Origin: Marinobacter algicola DG893
GTDB lineage: Bacteria; Pseudomonadota; Gammaproteobacteria; Pseudomonadales; Oleiphilaceae
Assembly (NCBI RefSeq): GCF_000170835.1
Contig: NZ_ABCP01000001.1
Coordinates: forward strand, 372,001 to 436,000
DNA length: 64,000 bases
Direction: 5' to 3'
The position numbers and the translations under genes are program-made. Positions within the stretch are counted from its first letter, which is position 1. Every line of letters begins with the position of its first letter. The notes under the pieces were generated by a model. The model ran no database searches. It saw nothing but the letters and a program-made list of their open reading frames with translations, and had not been told where the DNA came from. This document shows positions 48,282 to 57,046 of this stretch, piece by piece.

Positions 48282-48695
48282 TCAGTGAGGATCGTTGGTT
48301 CTTTCGGTTTTCTCAAACTGCGGCGTATCGTCGGTGATAGTGAACCAGTCCGACTTGGAGCCCACATAAACGTGTGATGCCGGCCCTTTTTCCAGGGGCT
48401 CATTGATCACGCCCACCCGCAGGCGCAGTATACCGGGGATGGCATCCACGCGGCTGTATAACTGGCTACCGCACCTGGGGCAGAACCCACGGTACTTTCC
48501 CGGCCGGGATTCGTATTCACGGATCAGGTCCTCACCCGCTGTAAAACGGGTACGGATTTTCTGGATCGGCGAACTGGCGGAAAATGCGCTGCCGTGAGCC
48601 CGGCGGCACTGGCTACAGTGGCACAGGGCAATCGGCCCCAACGGGCCATCGTATTCAAGTTTTATATCGCCGCACAGGCATTGCCCTGTCAGCAT
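48282..48695 (-). CDS. GFA-family (glutathione-dependent formaldehyde-activating-like) protein
   Basis: A 137-aa zinc-binding protein. The Cys motifs are GQCLCGDIKLEY, CHCSQCRRAHGSAF and GFCPRCGSQLY, the usual S-(hydroxymethyl)glutathione synthase (Gfa/CENP-V) layout. It is a common small accessory gene; actual substrate unknown. Convergent with the sugar dehydrogenase gene. Confidence 0.92.
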   Translation of the reverse strand: MLTGQCLCGDIKLEYDGPLGPIALCHCSQCRRAHGSAFSASSPIQKIRTRFTAGEDLIREYESRPGKYRGFCPRCGSQLYSRVDAIPGILRLRVGVINEPLEKGPASHVYVGSKSDWFTITDDTPQFEKTERTNDPH

Positions 48696-48818
48696 AATGT
48701 GACCTCAACCATGGTTTCGCTTGCGGGTTCCGAAGGCCGGTATGATAACCACCCGCCACTTGAAGAACCAGCGGGCGGGCACCACATATAAGTCACAGCG
48801 TTCACGAAGGAGGACACT

Positions 48819-49628
48819 ATGGCATTCAGCACACTTCCGAACATCGGTATGGGTACATTCCGCCTGAAGGGCAACGATGCACGAGATGCCGTGAAGAGTG
48901 CCCTTTCCCTTGGCTACCGGCATATCGATACCGCCCAGATGTACGGGAATGAGGCTGAAGTAGGCGATGGCATTACCTCAAGCGGTATTCCACGACGGGA
49001 GATTTTCCTGACCACAAAAGTGTGGCACGACCAGCTCCACCACAGCGACCTGATCAACAGTCTGCACGACAGCCTGTCACGACTGAAAACCGACCACGTC
49101 GACCTCACGCTGATTCATTGGCCATCGCCGGGCGATGCCATCCCCATGGAGGAATACCTGGGTGCACTGCGCGACGCGCAACGCGAAGGGCTAACCACCC
49201 ACATCGGGCTGTCCAACTTCACCTGCGCGCAAATGGACAAGGCGAAGGAAATACTGGGTGACTCGACGATTTTCACCAACCAGGTGGAAGTGCATCCGTT
49301 CCTGGCCAACCGCAAGGTGGTGGAGCATGCCCAGACGCTGGGCATTACCGTAACCGGTTACATGCCGCTGGCGGTGGGCAAGGTCATGGACGATGAAACC
49401 CTGGCCCGTATTGGCCGCGAACACAATGCGTCTGCAGCGCAGATTGCCATTGCCTGGGTGGCCTCCCGAGGGGTGGTCCCGATTCCGTCGTCAACCCGGC
49501 CCAAGCACCAGAAGTCCAATCTGGACGCACTCAACATCACGCTCAGCAAGGAAGAAATTGCAGAGATTGACGGGCTAGACTGTGGCGAGCGAATCGCTAA
49601 TCCGGATTTTGCGCCCACCTGGGATTGA
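48819..49628 (+). CDS. Aldo/keto reductase, 2,5-diketo-gluconate reductase B-like
   Basis: Soluble NADPH-dependent oxidoreductase of 269 aa. The catalytic tetrad is visible: Asp and Tyr in HIDTAQMYGNE, Lys in TTKVW, His in LIHWPSP. The C-terminal cofactor loop PIPSSTRPKHQKSN is present. The ribosome site AAGGAGG is strong. It probably reduces small aldehydes such as methylglyoxal, in line with DkgB. It ends 32 bp inside the convergent membrane-protein gene. Confidence 0.92.
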   Translation: MAFSTLPNIGMGTFRLKGNDARDAVKSALSLGYRHIDTAQMYGNEAEVGDGITSSGIPRREIFLTTKVWHDQLHHSDLINSLHDSLSRLKTDHVDLTLIHWPSPGDAIPMEEYLGALRDAQREGLTTHIGLSNFTCAQMDKAKEILGDSTIFTNQVEVHPFLANRKVVEHAQTLGITVTGYMPLAVGKVMDDETLARIGREHNASAAQIAIAWVASRGVVPIPSSTRPKHQKSNLDALNITLSKEEIAEIDGLDCGERIANPDFAPTWD

Positions 49629-50286
49629 TGAAGCAGGCCAACGCGGCCAATACCAGCGTGGCGCCCGGAATGACCGCCAGCACCCAGGTGCCCAACGTCC
49701 ACAGGGTTGCCACGCTGAACAACGACCATATCAGTGGTAGCGATAGAAACAGCCAACGCACCCGGCGGGGAAACAACAGCATACAGGGCACAGCTCCTAA
49801 CGCCGTAACGTCCGGCGTGATGGCGAACATTGACAATGCCAGACTATTACCGGTTTGGGCGACAGCCACGAGCGGTGACACCCCCACCAACATGATCCAG
49901 CCAACTCCCGTTGACCAACGCGAGCATGCCGGCCGGGTCTTTGCCGCATTCCAGGGCCAGAGCAGCGCTGCCACCGTCAGTAATGCACCCTGCAGGACGA
50001 AGGCCCAACCGAACCAGATGGCCGGCAGATTGATCGGCCCATAGTAATGCACCAGGAAGCCCGCCCCGCTCCACAGCCACGCAGCGGCCACCAGCAGCAG
50101 TACACCGCGCCTCGCCATCGCGTCCCCACGTACCAATAAGGCGCCAATCGCGATCACCATTGCTACCGCAACACTCTGCCATGGCCAGATGTCCTGGTTG
50201 ATACGAACAAAGAGCCGAAGAAACACCTCTGGCCCGAACATCAGAAAATCCGACAGGGAGTAGCTGAGCCAGTTGGTCACCATCAC
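49597..50286 (-). CDS. DUF6064-like multi-helix membrane protein
   Basis: Inner-membrane protein of 229 aa with about seven hydrophobic segments. The N-terminal phrase LSDFLMFGPEVFLRLFVRIN resembles the DUF6064 family (SDFLLF..R.Y.RLF). Function unknown. Its start overlaps the stop of the upstream aldo/keto reductase gene by 4 nt, so the two are probably made together. The C terminus overlaps the convergent gene. Confidence 0.8.
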   Translation of the reverse strand: MMVTNWLSYSLSDFLMFGPEVFLRLFVRINQDIWPWQSVAVAMVIAIGALLVRGDAMARRGVLLLVAAAWLWSGAGFLVHYYGPINLPAIWFGWAFVLQGALLTVAALLWPWNAAKTRPACSRWSTGVGWIMLVGVSPLVAVAQTGNSLALSMFAITPDVTALGAVPCMLLFPRRVRWLFLSLPLIWSLFSVATLWTLGTWVLAVIPGATLVLAALACFINPRWAQNPD

Positions 50287-51206
50287 AGCCCTGCGACATA
50301 GGCCGCCATGCGACGGCGTTGTTGCTCATCGGGCAAAGCACCGTAAAGAGCGCCCATATTCTCCTTCATATGCTCAACACTGGTGGTAGCTGGAATCGCG
50401 CAGGTAACCGCCGGGTGGGAAAGAATGTACTTCAGGAAAAACTCCGCCCAGTTGCGGCAGCCCACCTCATCAGCCCAGGATGGCAGTGCGTTGGACTGGA
50501 AGCGTCGGAACAGCCGCCCACCCTGGAAAGGCCGGTTCACAATCACGGCGATCCCGCGCTCCCTCGCCAAGGGCAACAGCCGGTCTTCTGCCTCGCGGTC
50601 CAGCACATTGTAGGTCAGCTGCACAAAATCCAGAGGTTCCGTCTCCATGATGCGTGCGAAATCCCCATGCCTGCGGCCATGGGAGGTGGTAATGCCGATA
50701 TAGCGAACGTCGCCATCGGCTTTCATCTGCTGCAGCGTTGCCAGGTGTTGCTGCCAGGCCACCAGGTTATGTACCTGCTGCAGGTCAAAACGCTCAATGC
50801 CCCACTTCGTGCGGGATTCCCGGTCCTGTTGCCGGGTTGCATCGCCGTCCCCAGTCCAGATCTTGGAAGCGGAGAACAGTTTTTCACGGGCGTTGAGGGT
50901 GTCCAGCGCCTCGCCCATCACCTCTGCCGCCGAGCCGTACATGGGTGAGCAATCCACCAGGGTGCCACCGAGATCGAAAAAGGTTTTCAGTACCTCGGTA
51001 CGCTGATCCGTCAGGTACTGGTCACCACCGACATTGAAGGTACGCCAGGTACCCATGCCAACGGCTGGCAACCGTTCGCCAGAGGAAGGAATGGGATTCA
51101 TGATCGCATTCTCCTTCGGAGCAGCCATCAGCGCAGGAATTCGACATGAAAGACCTACCGCTGCCATGGCAACCAGAAAACGTCGTCGAGTCATTTCGCG
51201 AGCCAT
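50283..51206 (-). CDS. Aldo/keto reductase with probable Tat signal
   Basis: A 307-aa protein. The N terminus (MTRRRFLVAMAAVGLS) fits a twin-arginine signal, so it may be exported. The reductase part includes GTLVDCSPMYGSAAEVMG and SASKIWTGDGD. The usual HID tetrad Asp is in LVDCSPMYG and Lys in SKIW. Start chosen at 51206 with GGAG 5 nt upstream. An exported AKR is less common than a cytoplasmic one; cofactor supply in the periplasm is unclear. Confidence 0.82.
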   Translation of the reverse strand: MAREMTRRRFLVAMAAVGLSCRIPALMAAPKENAIMNPIPSSGERLPAVGMGTWRTFNVGGDQYLTDQRTEVLKTFFDLGGTLVDCSPMYGSAAEVMGEALDTLNAREKLFSASKIWTGDGDATRQQDRESRTKWGIERFDLQQVHNLVAWQQHLATLQQMKADGDVRYIGITTSHGRRHGDFARIMETEPLDFVQLTYNVLDREAEDRLLPLARERGIAVIVNRPFQGGRLFRRFQSNALPSWADEVGCRNWAEFFLKYILSHPAVTCAIPATTSVEHMKENMGALYGALPDEQQRRRMAAYVAGL

Positions 51207-51419
51207 ACCCACTCCACTCTCTGTTTCCATCATACTAATCAAGAGGTTGTACAAATGCTAACCAGTTGATTAGCATGGGTGCTTACATCCGTTAACAAAA
51301 ACGCAATATAAACAACGCCCCTACTGGCATTTTTTAACGTCATGTAGAGCCTTTCCACATAGTACACGCTTCGAATATGGGCTATTGTTAATGCACCTGG
51401 AATCAATGAGCGCCACACC

Positions 51420-52997
51420 ATGTTGCTGAAGGCACGACGCCACCCGAACACGTCCCGTTATGGAATTATCCGCCAGCATGGTCGAGTGGCTCGTGGCATG
51501 GTGATTTCCACCATGACTGCTGTCCTGTCAGTTGGGTCTGCCAGTGTATTCTCTGCGGAGGCAACCGAGGCTGGTGGCACCACGAAAACCTGGAGCAATC
51601 AGGTGCGGGATTACGCCACCGAGTCCCTGAACGACGAACAGGCGCTGAGCCTGGCCGCCATCCCTATGAATGGGCCGGGCATTGAGCAATACATCAATGC
51701 GGATGCCTTGATGAGCCCCGGCTCTATCATGAAGCTGGTCACCACCTATGCTGCACTGGAAATCCTGGGGCCGACCTATCACTGGGACACCAGCTTCTAC
51801 ACCGATGGCGAGCTTGTGGGCGATACCCTCAACGGCAACTTCTACGTTGATATGGGGGGCGATCCCAAGCTGACCATCGAGCGCCTTTGGAGCACCCTGA
51901 ACGAGTTGCGCGGCATGGGTATCGGCGCCATCAACGGCAATCTGGTGCTCGACGGCGACGTTTTCCGGCTGTCCAACGGGCAGCCAACGTTTGACGATAA
52001 CGGCGACAATCCCCATGCGCCCTTCCTGGTGCAACCGTCGCCTTACCTGAGCAATCTCAACCTGGTGCATTTCCAGGTACGTGCGGACGAGCGCGGTACC
52101 CAGGCATGGAGTGCCCCCACGTTGAACGACGTGGTGATCGACAACCGGGTTACCGCCATCGCAGAGGCACCCTGCCCGGCCCGTAGCCACTTCACCTGGG
52201 AACCGTTTTTTCACGAAGACCATCGGGTGACCGTGCGAGTGTCCGGCAAGTTGCCCCAGGGCTGCCGCACCACAGCCTACCTGTCGCTCCTGCCCCATGA
52301 GCAGTACACCGCCTCGCTGATACGGTCGCTGCTTTCCGATATGGGCATCACGATCAATGGCAAGAGCCTGTTGGCCAAGACACCGGAGAACGCTCGCCTA
52401 CTGTTGCGAACCACCTCTCCGGATCTGGTCACCATGGTGCGGGACATCAACAAGTGGAGCAGTAACGTGATGGCCCGCCAGTTGCTGCTGACCCTCGGTG
52501 CTGAACATCGGCTCGAAGACGAAGAGGACGACCGTGTTACCGGCATCCGTGTGATCCAGGAATGGCTCGAGGAGAAGGGCGTCAACACCGCTGGCATGGT
52601 GCTTGAAAATGGCGCAGGCCTGACCCGTGAAGCCCGGATTACGGCTCGCCAGGGTGCGCAAATACTGCAGCATGCCTGGAACAGCCCATTCTCTTCAGAC
52701 CTGATGGCCTCAATGCCGCTGATCGCAATGGACGGCACCATGGCCAGGCGACTGAGAAACTCCGGCCTCGACGGCAAAGGACGTATCAAGACCGGTTATC
52801 TGGAGAACGTGCGCTCCATTGCCGGTTTCACGAGGGATGACACCAACACGACCTGGGCTATCGTGGGCATGATCAACAACGACCCCGCCTGGAACGGCCA
52901 GGCAGTTCTGGATCGGATTATCTACTCCCTGCACTATCGTCCGCCCACCGGAACAACCCTCTCCAGGGCCCAATCCAGTGGCACAGAAATACGCTGA
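51420..52997 (+). CDS. dacB: D-alanyl-D-alanine carboxypeptidase/endopeptidase (PBP4 type)
   Basis: Periplasmic penicillin-binding protein of 525 aa, S13 family, which trims or cleaves peptide cross-links in peptidoglycan. The catalytic motifs are SIMK (SPGSIMKLVTTYAALE), SSN (INKWSSNVMARQLLL) and KTG (GRIKTGYLENVRSIAGF). An N-terminal signal region is visible (AVLSVGSASVFSA), preceded by a long basic leader. The ATG at 51498 is an alternative start that removes 26 residues. Confidence 0.92.
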   Translation: MLLKARRHPNTSRYGIIRQHGRVARGMVISTMTAVLSVGSASVFSAEATEAGGTTKTWSNQVRDYATESLNDEQALSLAAIPMNGPGIEQYINADALMSPGSIMKLVTTYAALEILGPTYHWDTSFYTDGELVGDTLNGNFYVDMGGDPKLTIERLWSTLNELRGMGIGAINGNLVLDGDVFRLSNGQPTFDDNGDNPHAPFLVQPSPYLSNLNLVHFQVRADERGTQAWSAPTLNDVVIDNRVTAIAEAPCPARSHFTWEPFFHEDHRVTVRVSGKLPQGCRTTAYLSLLPHEQYTASLIRSLLSDMGITINGKSLLAKTPENARLLLRTTSPDLVTMVRDINKWSSNVMARQLLLTLGAEHRLEDEEDDRVTGIRVIQEWLEEKGVNTAGMVLENGAGLTREARITARQGAQILQHAWNSPFSSDLMASMPLIAMDGTMARRLRNSGLDGKGRIKTGYLENVRSIAGFTRDDTNTTWAIVGMINNDPAWNGQAVLDRIIYSLHYRPPTGTTLSRAQSSGTEIR

Positions 52998-53318
52998 CTC
53001 CTGGCAATAAGCGGTAACTGCCGGGTTTCGGTGGTTACCGTTCTGTCATTTTTCAGCCCAAAGCCCAATCCCCCGCACCTGCAACCTTTTGTGGCGCATC
53101 CGGCAACAGATCCGTTGTAGAGACGTCTCCCCCTACGAAGTTTATTTCCATACCTTCATGCCGTAATCAGATCCCGCTGCTAGTCTTATGCGTAGCAGTA
53201 AGTAGCAGTAGAAGGTGCCTTAATTCGGCGAAGCCTTCAGAGGCGCCGCCACAGACGAGCACCATCAAGGGTCTGGACGGGGCATATTTCCCCGTTCCTC
53301 ACTGGAAGGAGATTGTGC
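52998..53318. other. Intergenic region with hairpin ahead of the DUF4398 lipoprotein
   Basis: About 320 bp with no gene. It holds a short direct repeat GTAGCAGTA (about 53201-53218) and a hairpin ACGGGG-CATATTT-CCCCGT at 53277-53295, just upstream of the AAGGAG ribosome site at about 53306. The hairpin may sit in the 5' leader and affect translation of the lipoprotein. I found no clear sigma-70 boxes. Confidence 0.4.
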
Positions 53319-53693
53319 ATGAGCAAGCATACTTCGATGTTAGGTGCTGCAGGTGTAATCAGCATCGCTGTCATTGCCGGAGGCTGTGCCAGCTCGGTTG
53401 AGCGGCCGGATGGTGAACTCCGGTCCGCCGAGTCTGCCATTCAGCAGTCCGTGTCGTCCGATGCCAGGGATTTTGAACCGGTACTCTTGAATCAGGCTCA
53501 GAACCGGGTTGCCGATGCCGAGGAACTGATCAATCAGGAAAAATACCTTGAAGCAAGACGCCTTCTTGAGAAGGCAGCCGTGGACGCGCAACTGGCGGGA
53601 GCTCGCTCGGAAACCGCTAAAGCAAGACAAGCGGTTGATGAGGTCAATCGCAATATCGAGTCTCTTCGCAAGCGAATCGACGAACGCCAGTAA
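53319..53693 (+). CDS. DUF4398-type lipoprotein
   Basis: Lipoprotein of 124 aa. The signal peptide ends in an AGGC lipobox (VIAGGCASSV). The remainder is helical: a DUF4398-like block (RSAESAIQQSV, LNQAQNRVADAEELINQEKYLEARRL) then a short coiled coil. The ribosome site GGAAGGAG is good. It lies 27 bp before the OmpA-domain lipoprotein, which contains a similar DUF4398 block, so the two look like a tandem envelope pair. Confidence 0.83.
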   Translation: MSKHTSMLGAAGVISIAVIAGGCASSVERPDGELRSAESAIQQSVSSDARDFEPVLLNQAQNRVADAEELINQEKYLEARRLLEKAAVDAQLAGARSETAKARQAVDEVNRNIESLRKRIDERQ

Positions 53694-53720
53694 AGGCCTC
53701 ATCGGAAACGGGAGATGGTT

Positions 53721-54536
53721 ATGAACAAGCGCAACATGACTTTGGGTATGGCTGTAAGCGTTTCTGTCCTCGTGGCAGGGTGCGCCAGCACGCCCCAGGA
53801 TAACGCAAAGGTCGATGAAGCACGAGCCGCCTATGAGGAAATCCGCAACGACCCGAACGTAGCCCGCAGTGGTGATCGCCAGTTGAGAAGCGCAAGGGAG
53901 CAGTTGTCTCGCGCTGAAAGCCTGCTCGCGGATGGTGCGGACATTGCCGAGATTGAGCACGCGGCTTATCTTGCCAACCGCCATGCACAAATAGCCGGTG
54001 AGCAGGGAGAGCGCGCAGAGCTGCAGGAGCAGATTGATTCTGCGGAAGCGCGTCGCAAGGAACTGGAATTGGAGATGCGCGCTGACGAAGCCGCACAGGC
54101 CAGGCGGGAAGCCAAAGAGCTTCGCCTGCAAATGGAAGCCATGCAAGCAGAGCAAACCGACCGGGGAATGGTGTTGACCCTCGGAGATGTACTGTTCGAT
54201 CTGGACAAGGCTGAACTGAAGTCGTCCGGTGAAGCCACTGTCAGACGACTGGCCGAGTTCATGGCCGAGTATGAAAACCGGCGTGTACGGGTGGAAGGCT
54301 ACACCGACAGCACCGGTGAGGCCTCCTACAATCAGGGTTTGTCTGAGCGGCGCGCGCAAGCTGTCAGCGATACCCTGATCGAGATGGGCATCAGCAGAAC
54401 CCGGGTGGAGACAAAAGGTTTCGGTGAGCAATTCCCCGTTGCCAGCAATGACACCTCCGGCGGAAGGCAGCAGAATCGCCGGGTAGAGATTGTCATCTCC
54501 GACGAAGAGGGCAACATCGAAGCACGGGAAAATTGA
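53721..54536 (+). CDS. DUF4398 plus OmpA-domain lipoprotein
   Basis: Lipoprotein of 271 aa. The signal peptide ends in the lipobox VAGC. A DUF4398-type helical region at about residues 30-150 is followed by an OmpA/MotB-type peptidoglycan-binding domain: GYTDSTGEASYNQGLSERRA, GFGEQFPVASNDT and RRVEIVI. The C-terminal domain should anchor it to peptidoglycan. Start at the ATG 53721 with a GGGAG site; the ATG 6 nt earlier is an alternative. Confidence 0.9.
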   Translation: MNKRNMTLGMAVSVSVLVAGCASTPQDNAKVDEARAAYEEIRNDPNVARSGDRQLRSAREQLSRAESLLADGADIAEIEHAAYLANRHAQIAGEQGERAELQEQIDSAEARRKELELEMRADEAAQARREAKELRLQMEAMQAEQTDRGMVLTLGDVLFDLDKAELKSSGEATVRRLAEFMAEYENRRVRVEGYTDSTGEASYNQGLSERRAQAVSDTLIEMGISRTRVETKGFGEQFPVASNDTSGGRQQNRRVEIVISDEEGNIEAREN

Positions 54537-54565
54537 TCGCCCGGCTAGAACGTGCCCATAAAAAA

Positions 54566-54584
54566 GCCCCGGTATAACCGGGGC
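54566..54584. terminator. Rho-independent terminator
   Basis: GCCCCGG-TATAA-CCGGGGC hairpin with A and T runs on the two sides (AAAAAA upstream, TTCTTT downstream). It lies about 30 bp after the OmpA-domain lipoprotein and should end that transcript. It reads better in the minus direction, where a TTTTTT run follows. Confidence 0.75.
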
Positions 54585-54697
54585 AAGTTCTTTCAAGGAT
54601 GCAAAAAATCAACGCTTCAACCTGATTCTGATGAGTTGTACGTTCATATCCGCTGTTGGATCAGGTCAGGTCACCCTCTTTTCTCCGAGGATCGGTC

Positions 54698-55567
54698 ATG
54701 ATTCGAATTGTCTCCGTTGCGCTACTCAGTTTCGTACTATTGGCCGGCTGTAGTTCCACCAAGATGGCGTATCGCTACGCGGACTGGGGCATCGTGTGGT
54801 GGGTGGACGACTATATTCCCATGACCGCCAAGCAGGAATCCCGGCTTGAGCAGGACATCCGAGACCTCCGCCAATGGCACTGTGCCACTGAATTGCCGCG
54901 TTATTCCAAGTGGCTTACCCAGCTCAAAAGCGATGTTCGCTCTGGCGACCTTAGTCAATCCACCGTCACCCACCACCAGGAACAGCTGCTCTCTTTCTTC
55001 CCACCCCTCATGGAACGCGCAAGGCCGGCAGCCACACGCCTGTTATCAAGCCTCAGCGATGAACAGGTTCAACAATTGGCCAGCAATATGGAGGAGAGCC
55101 AAAAAGAGCTGGAGGACGAGCTTCTGGCGGACGACCCCGAACAAACCCGGGAAGCTCGGGCCGAGCGCACGGTGGAACGGGTTGAACGCTGGCTGGGCTC
55201 CCTTAACGATCGCCAACGTGAAACGGTCAACGCCTGGTCGGAAGGCCGTGGCCAACAGACGGAAATCTGGCTGGAGGGACGTCGTAACTGGCAACAGGCG
55301 TTAATCGATTCGCTGGAAGCCCGAAACAGCGATGGCTTTTCAGAGCGGGTTCGGTACCTGATGAGCAACTACGAGGAGGTTCGAGGGGAAAGATATCAGC
55401 AGATGATGTCGGACAGCCGGGCAGCCATGGCGGGCCTGATGACCGACCTACTGCAGCAGGCTGACCAGCGCCACCTTGACCACCTGCTGGAACAGGCGGA
55501 AAACATGCGGGGCGACTTCGATACCCTCGCCTGTGTTGGCGAGGATACCGAAAACCGGAGCAGTTGA
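54698..55567 (+). CDS. DUF6279-type lipoprotein
   Basis: Lipoprotein of 289 aa. Signal peptide ends LLAGCSSTK (lipid Cys about 18). The mature part begins MAYRYADWGIVWWVDDYIPMT and is otherwise helical with many charged residues, including long stretches around ERTVERVERWLGSLNDRQR. This matches the DUF6279 family of unknown function. A GAGG site lies upstream of the ATG at 54698. It converges with the SDR gene that follows. Confidence 0.85.
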   Translation: MIRIVSVALLSFVLLAGCSSTKMAYRYADWGIVWWVDDYIPMTAKQESRLEQDIRDLRQWHCATELPRYSKWLTQLKSDVRSGDLSQSTVTHHQEQLLSFFPPLMERARPAATRLLSSLSDEQVQQLASNMEESQKELEDELLADDPEQTREARAERTVERVERWLGSLNDRQRETVNAWSEGRGQQTEIWLEGRRNWQQALIDSLEARNSDGFSERVRYLMSNYEEVRGERYQQMMSDSRAAMAGLMTDLLQQADQRHLDHLLEQAENMRGDFDTLACVGEDTENRSS

Positions 55568-55569
55568 CG

Positions 55570-56340
55570 TCAGATCGTCAGATAGCCGCCGTCCACGTTG
55601 ATGCAGGTGCCTGTGGTGTAGCTGGAGGCGCCCGACGCGAGATACAGAACGGTGCCAGCCATTTCGTCCGGGTCTGCCACCCGCTTCATGGGGATGTGAG
55701 CCATCGCCTGCTTTTTGATGACCTCGTTGCTGGTCAATGCGCTGGCGAACTTGGTGTCCGTCAGCCCCGGCAACAGGGCGTTTACCCGAATCTTCTGCTG
55801 CCCAAGTTCCATGGCAAAGGACTTTGTCATGGATATCACCGCTGCCTTGGTGACGGAATAGATACCCTGGAAATGGCCAGGATTGACGCCGTTGACAGAG
55901 GCGACGTTGATAATGGACCCACCACCATTTTTCTTCATGATCTGTGCGCCGCGGGCACACATGAAGAAATAGCCGCGAATGTTCACGTCCACGGTCTTGT
56001 GGTAGGCACCCAAATCCGTGTCTTCGATGGGGCCGAAATAGGGGTTGGCTGCGGCGTTGTTCACCAGAACATCCAGCTTGCCATGGTTCGATTCGATGTG
56101 CTGCCAGATGTCTTCAATCTGATCCATTTCGCCAATGTGGCAGGCGTAGGCTTCGGCGCTGCCCCCGGCTTCGCGGATGCTGCCGGCAATCGCTTCGCAA
56201 CCGTCAATCTTGCGGCTGCTGACAATTACATGAGCACCGTAATTCGCCAGGGTGCGGGCGATACTCTCGCCAATACCGCGGCTGGCGCCAGTGATCAGGG
56301 CCACTTTCCCACTCAGGTCAAACAGGTCTTTCTCACTCAT
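55570..56340 (-). CDS. Short-chain dehydrogenase/reductase (SDR)
   Basis: Soluble NAD(P)-dependent oxidoreductase of 256 aa. The cofactor loop is GASRGIGE, the active-site Ser is in INVASVNGVN and the Tyr/Lys pair is in YSVTKAAV. It is the last gene of a five-gene cluster on the minus strand, 16 bp after the histidine phosphatase. It probably acts on a hydroxyacyl or hydroxyl intermediate of the same pathway. Confidence 0.9.
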   Translation of the reverse strand: MSEKDLFDLSGKVALITGASRGIGESIARTLANYGAHVIVSSRKIDGCEAIAGSIREAGGSAEAYACHIGEMDQIEDIWQHIESNHGKLDVLVNNAAANPYFGPIEDTDLGAYHKTVDVNIRGYFFMCARGAQIMKKNGGGSIINVASVNGVNPGHFQGIYSVTKAAVISMTKSFAMELGQQKIRVNALLPGLTDTKFASALTSNEVIKKQAMAHIPMKRVADPDEMAGTVLYLASGASSYTTGTCINVDGGYLTI

Positions 56341-56356
56341 TCTTCACCTCAGTCCA

Positions 56357-57046
56357 TTATCGGAAGGTCACCAGGGAGGAATCTTCCGCTTCCAGGTGAC
56401 TGTAATTGTTGAACACCGCCAGGCTTCGCCGGGCTCCGGAATGCAGAACCCGGGTAACACTGGTGTTGGCAATCACGGAATTCATATCCAGGGCCTTGCG
56501 ATCACTCAGTTCCAGAAGATGCTGGGAGATCACGGCAATCGGGCCGCCGGAAGTGGATACCAGGGTCTCGCCACCGTCGGCATACTCAATCAGTTGCTCC
56601 AGCGACGTAATCACCCGCTGACGGAACGCTTGCCAGCTCTCGGTGTATTCGTAATCGTGCACGCCACTGACCCAGCGCTGCATGGCTTCCTCGAACACCT
56701 GTTGGAAAGCCCTTGCCGGCTTGGGGAACGCCGCCAGATCCCGCGCCATGCGTTCGCGGTCCTGCCACTCGGGGCGCAAACGCTCCACCACCTGGGTATG
56801 GTCAAACTCGTTGAACCCTTCCACCGCCTGCATGTCTGGCAGTGCATCACCGTAACCACTCGCGATCGCCTCTACCGTTTCCCGATGGCGCTCCATGTTG
56901 CCACCAAAGACGGCGTTGGGCGTCACTTTGCCCGCAAGCCACCGGCCGAGGACACGCCCCTGCTCCCAGCCACGAGGAGAAAGCTGGTCGTAGTTTTCCT
57001 TGCCGAAACTGGCCTGCCCGTGGCGAATCAGATAGATGGTCGCCAT
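56357..57046 (-). CDS. Histidine phosphatase family protein
   Basis: Cytoplasmic protein of 229 aa. The catalytic RHG is at the start (IYLIRHGQASFG), with downstream conserved His/Arg in NMERHRET and an STSGGPIAV loop. It overlaps the kinase-like gene by one base (TAATG). It may remove phosphate added by the neighbouring APH-like kinase, or act as an independent phosphomutase-like enzyme. This function is inferred from context. Confidence 0.87.
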   Translation of the reverse strand: MATIYLIRHGQASFGKENYDQLSPRGWEQGRVLGRWLAGKVTPNAVFGGNMERHRETVEAIASGYGDALPDMQAVEGFNEFDHTQVVERLRPEWQDRERMARDLAAFPKPARAFQQVFEEAMQRWVSGVHDYEYTESWQAFRQRVITSLEQLIEYADGGETLVSTSGGPIAVISQHLLELSDRKALDMNSVIANTSVTRVLHSGARRSLAVFNNYSHLEAEDSSLVTFR

